From contig JACDBJ010000441.1 of the NCBI GenBank assembly GCA_013695005.1, positions 1 through 8,167 of the forward strand: a stretch of 8,167 nt of DNA, read 5' to 3'. The notes below the pieces were generated by a model that saw only the letters and a program-made list of their open reading frames with translations, did no database searches and was not told the DNA's origin. The position numbers were made by a program, and so were the translations under genes. Shown here in pieces: positions 7,958 through 8,167 of this stretch. The stretch comes from Pseudonocardiales bacterium. GTDB taxonomy: Bacteria; Actinomycetota; Actinomycetes; Mycobacteriales; Pseudonocardiaceae. Within the stretch, counting starts at the first letter, position 1, and each line of letters begins with the position of its first letter.

Positions 7958-8167
7958 TCAGCCGGTGACCGCAGCAACCAATGGCTTGAGCCGCCAGCCC
8001 CGCTCGACGGCTTCGCGCAGCAGGCTCCGCGATTGTTCAGCGATACCCAGATGGAACTCGGCGAGCTTGACCGGTGCCGGCGGTCGCCACAGGCTGTCAA
8101 TCTGTGTGAGCACGTCCGGGTCCAGTGCCCTGACGTTCTTCTCGCCGCTGGCGAAGGCAACCTCGGT
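7958..8167 (-). CDS. C-terminal fragment of an unrecognised protein (5' end beyond the window)
   Basis: On the minus strand the frame is open from the right edge to a TGA at 7960-7958, giving the last 69 residues of a protein that begins outside the window. It has protein-like composition and mostly G/C third positions, whereas the overlapping ATG-started frame on the same strand is rich in Arg, Ser and Pro and looks spurious. The piece starts TEVAFASGEKNVRALDPDVL and ends with an amphipathic helix, REAVERGWRLKPLVAAVTG. The middle, PPAPVKLAEFHLGIAEQSRS, also looks helical. I do not recognise the family, and no catalytic motif or membrane segment can be seen in this part. It is convergent with the GGDEF-EAL gene, so co-transcription is excluded. 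Confidence 0.6.
   Translation of the reverse strand, partial: TEVAFASGEKNVRALDPDVLTQIDSLWRPPAPVKLAEFHLGIAEQSRSLLREAVERGWRLKPLVAAVTG

Noticed and set aside
7948..8160. 70-codon ATG-started frame on the minus strand at the right edge
   Set aside because: Rich in Arg, Ser and Pro. The alternative frame on the same strand, open from the window edge to 7958, has far better protein composition and codon use.

Overview
The window comes from a high-GC actinomycete, most likely of the Pseudonocardiaceae (Amycolatopsis/Pseudonocardia type). I infer this from the purQ and purL proteins, the nearly all-G/C third codon positions of the housekeeping genes, the GTG/TTG starts, and an actinobacterial 'sterol carrier family' gene directly behind purL. 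No species can be named from the sequence alone.

Layout. (1) 1-612: 3' part of purQ; its N-terminus lies left of the window. (2) 613-2506: a block that does not belong to the purine operon. It holds a class II Fic AMP-transferase with a C-terminal winged helix (708-1868), and then a type II toxin-antitoxin pair: Phd/YefM antitoxin (1959-2231) and RelE/ParE toxin (2228-2506) overlapping by 4 nt. In each of these three genes only 14-15 of the first 20 codons end in G or C, against 20 of 20 in the last codons of purQ before its final two and in the first 20 of purL. (3) 2507-2781: non-coding spacer. (4) 2782-5103: complete purL, followed after 4 nt by a small SCP-like gene (5108-5530). (5) 5725-7845: a cytosolic PAS-GGDEF-EAL protein that makes and/or degrades cyclic di-GMP. 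(6) 7958-8167, minus strand: the C-terminal end of an unrecognised protein, convergent with the GGDEF-EAL gene.

How the genes fit together. PurQ (glutaminase) and PurL (synthase), with PurS outside the window, make FGAM in purine biosynthesis and are usually adjacent in actinobacteria. Here a roughly 2 kb Fic + toxin-antitoxin block separates them. The Fic gene is preceded by a perfect 11-bp inverted repeat built on TGCTACT half-sites, a good candidate operator for its own winged-helix domain. The toxin-antitoxin pair has a near-consensus promoter (GTGACA-N17-TAGAAT) placed so that the transcript would begin at or next to the antitoxin ATG, so it is probably leaderless.

Other points of note. 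The window has two in-frame TTA leucine codons. One is at codon 24 of the cyclic di-GMP gene, the early position typical of bldA-controlled genes in Streptomyces. The other lies in a short patch of atypical codons inside purL. The EAL domain keeps its catalytic residues but departs from consensus near its C-terminus (AEWVE instead of AEGVE). I see no CRISPR array, tRNA, rRNA, transposase or recombinase.
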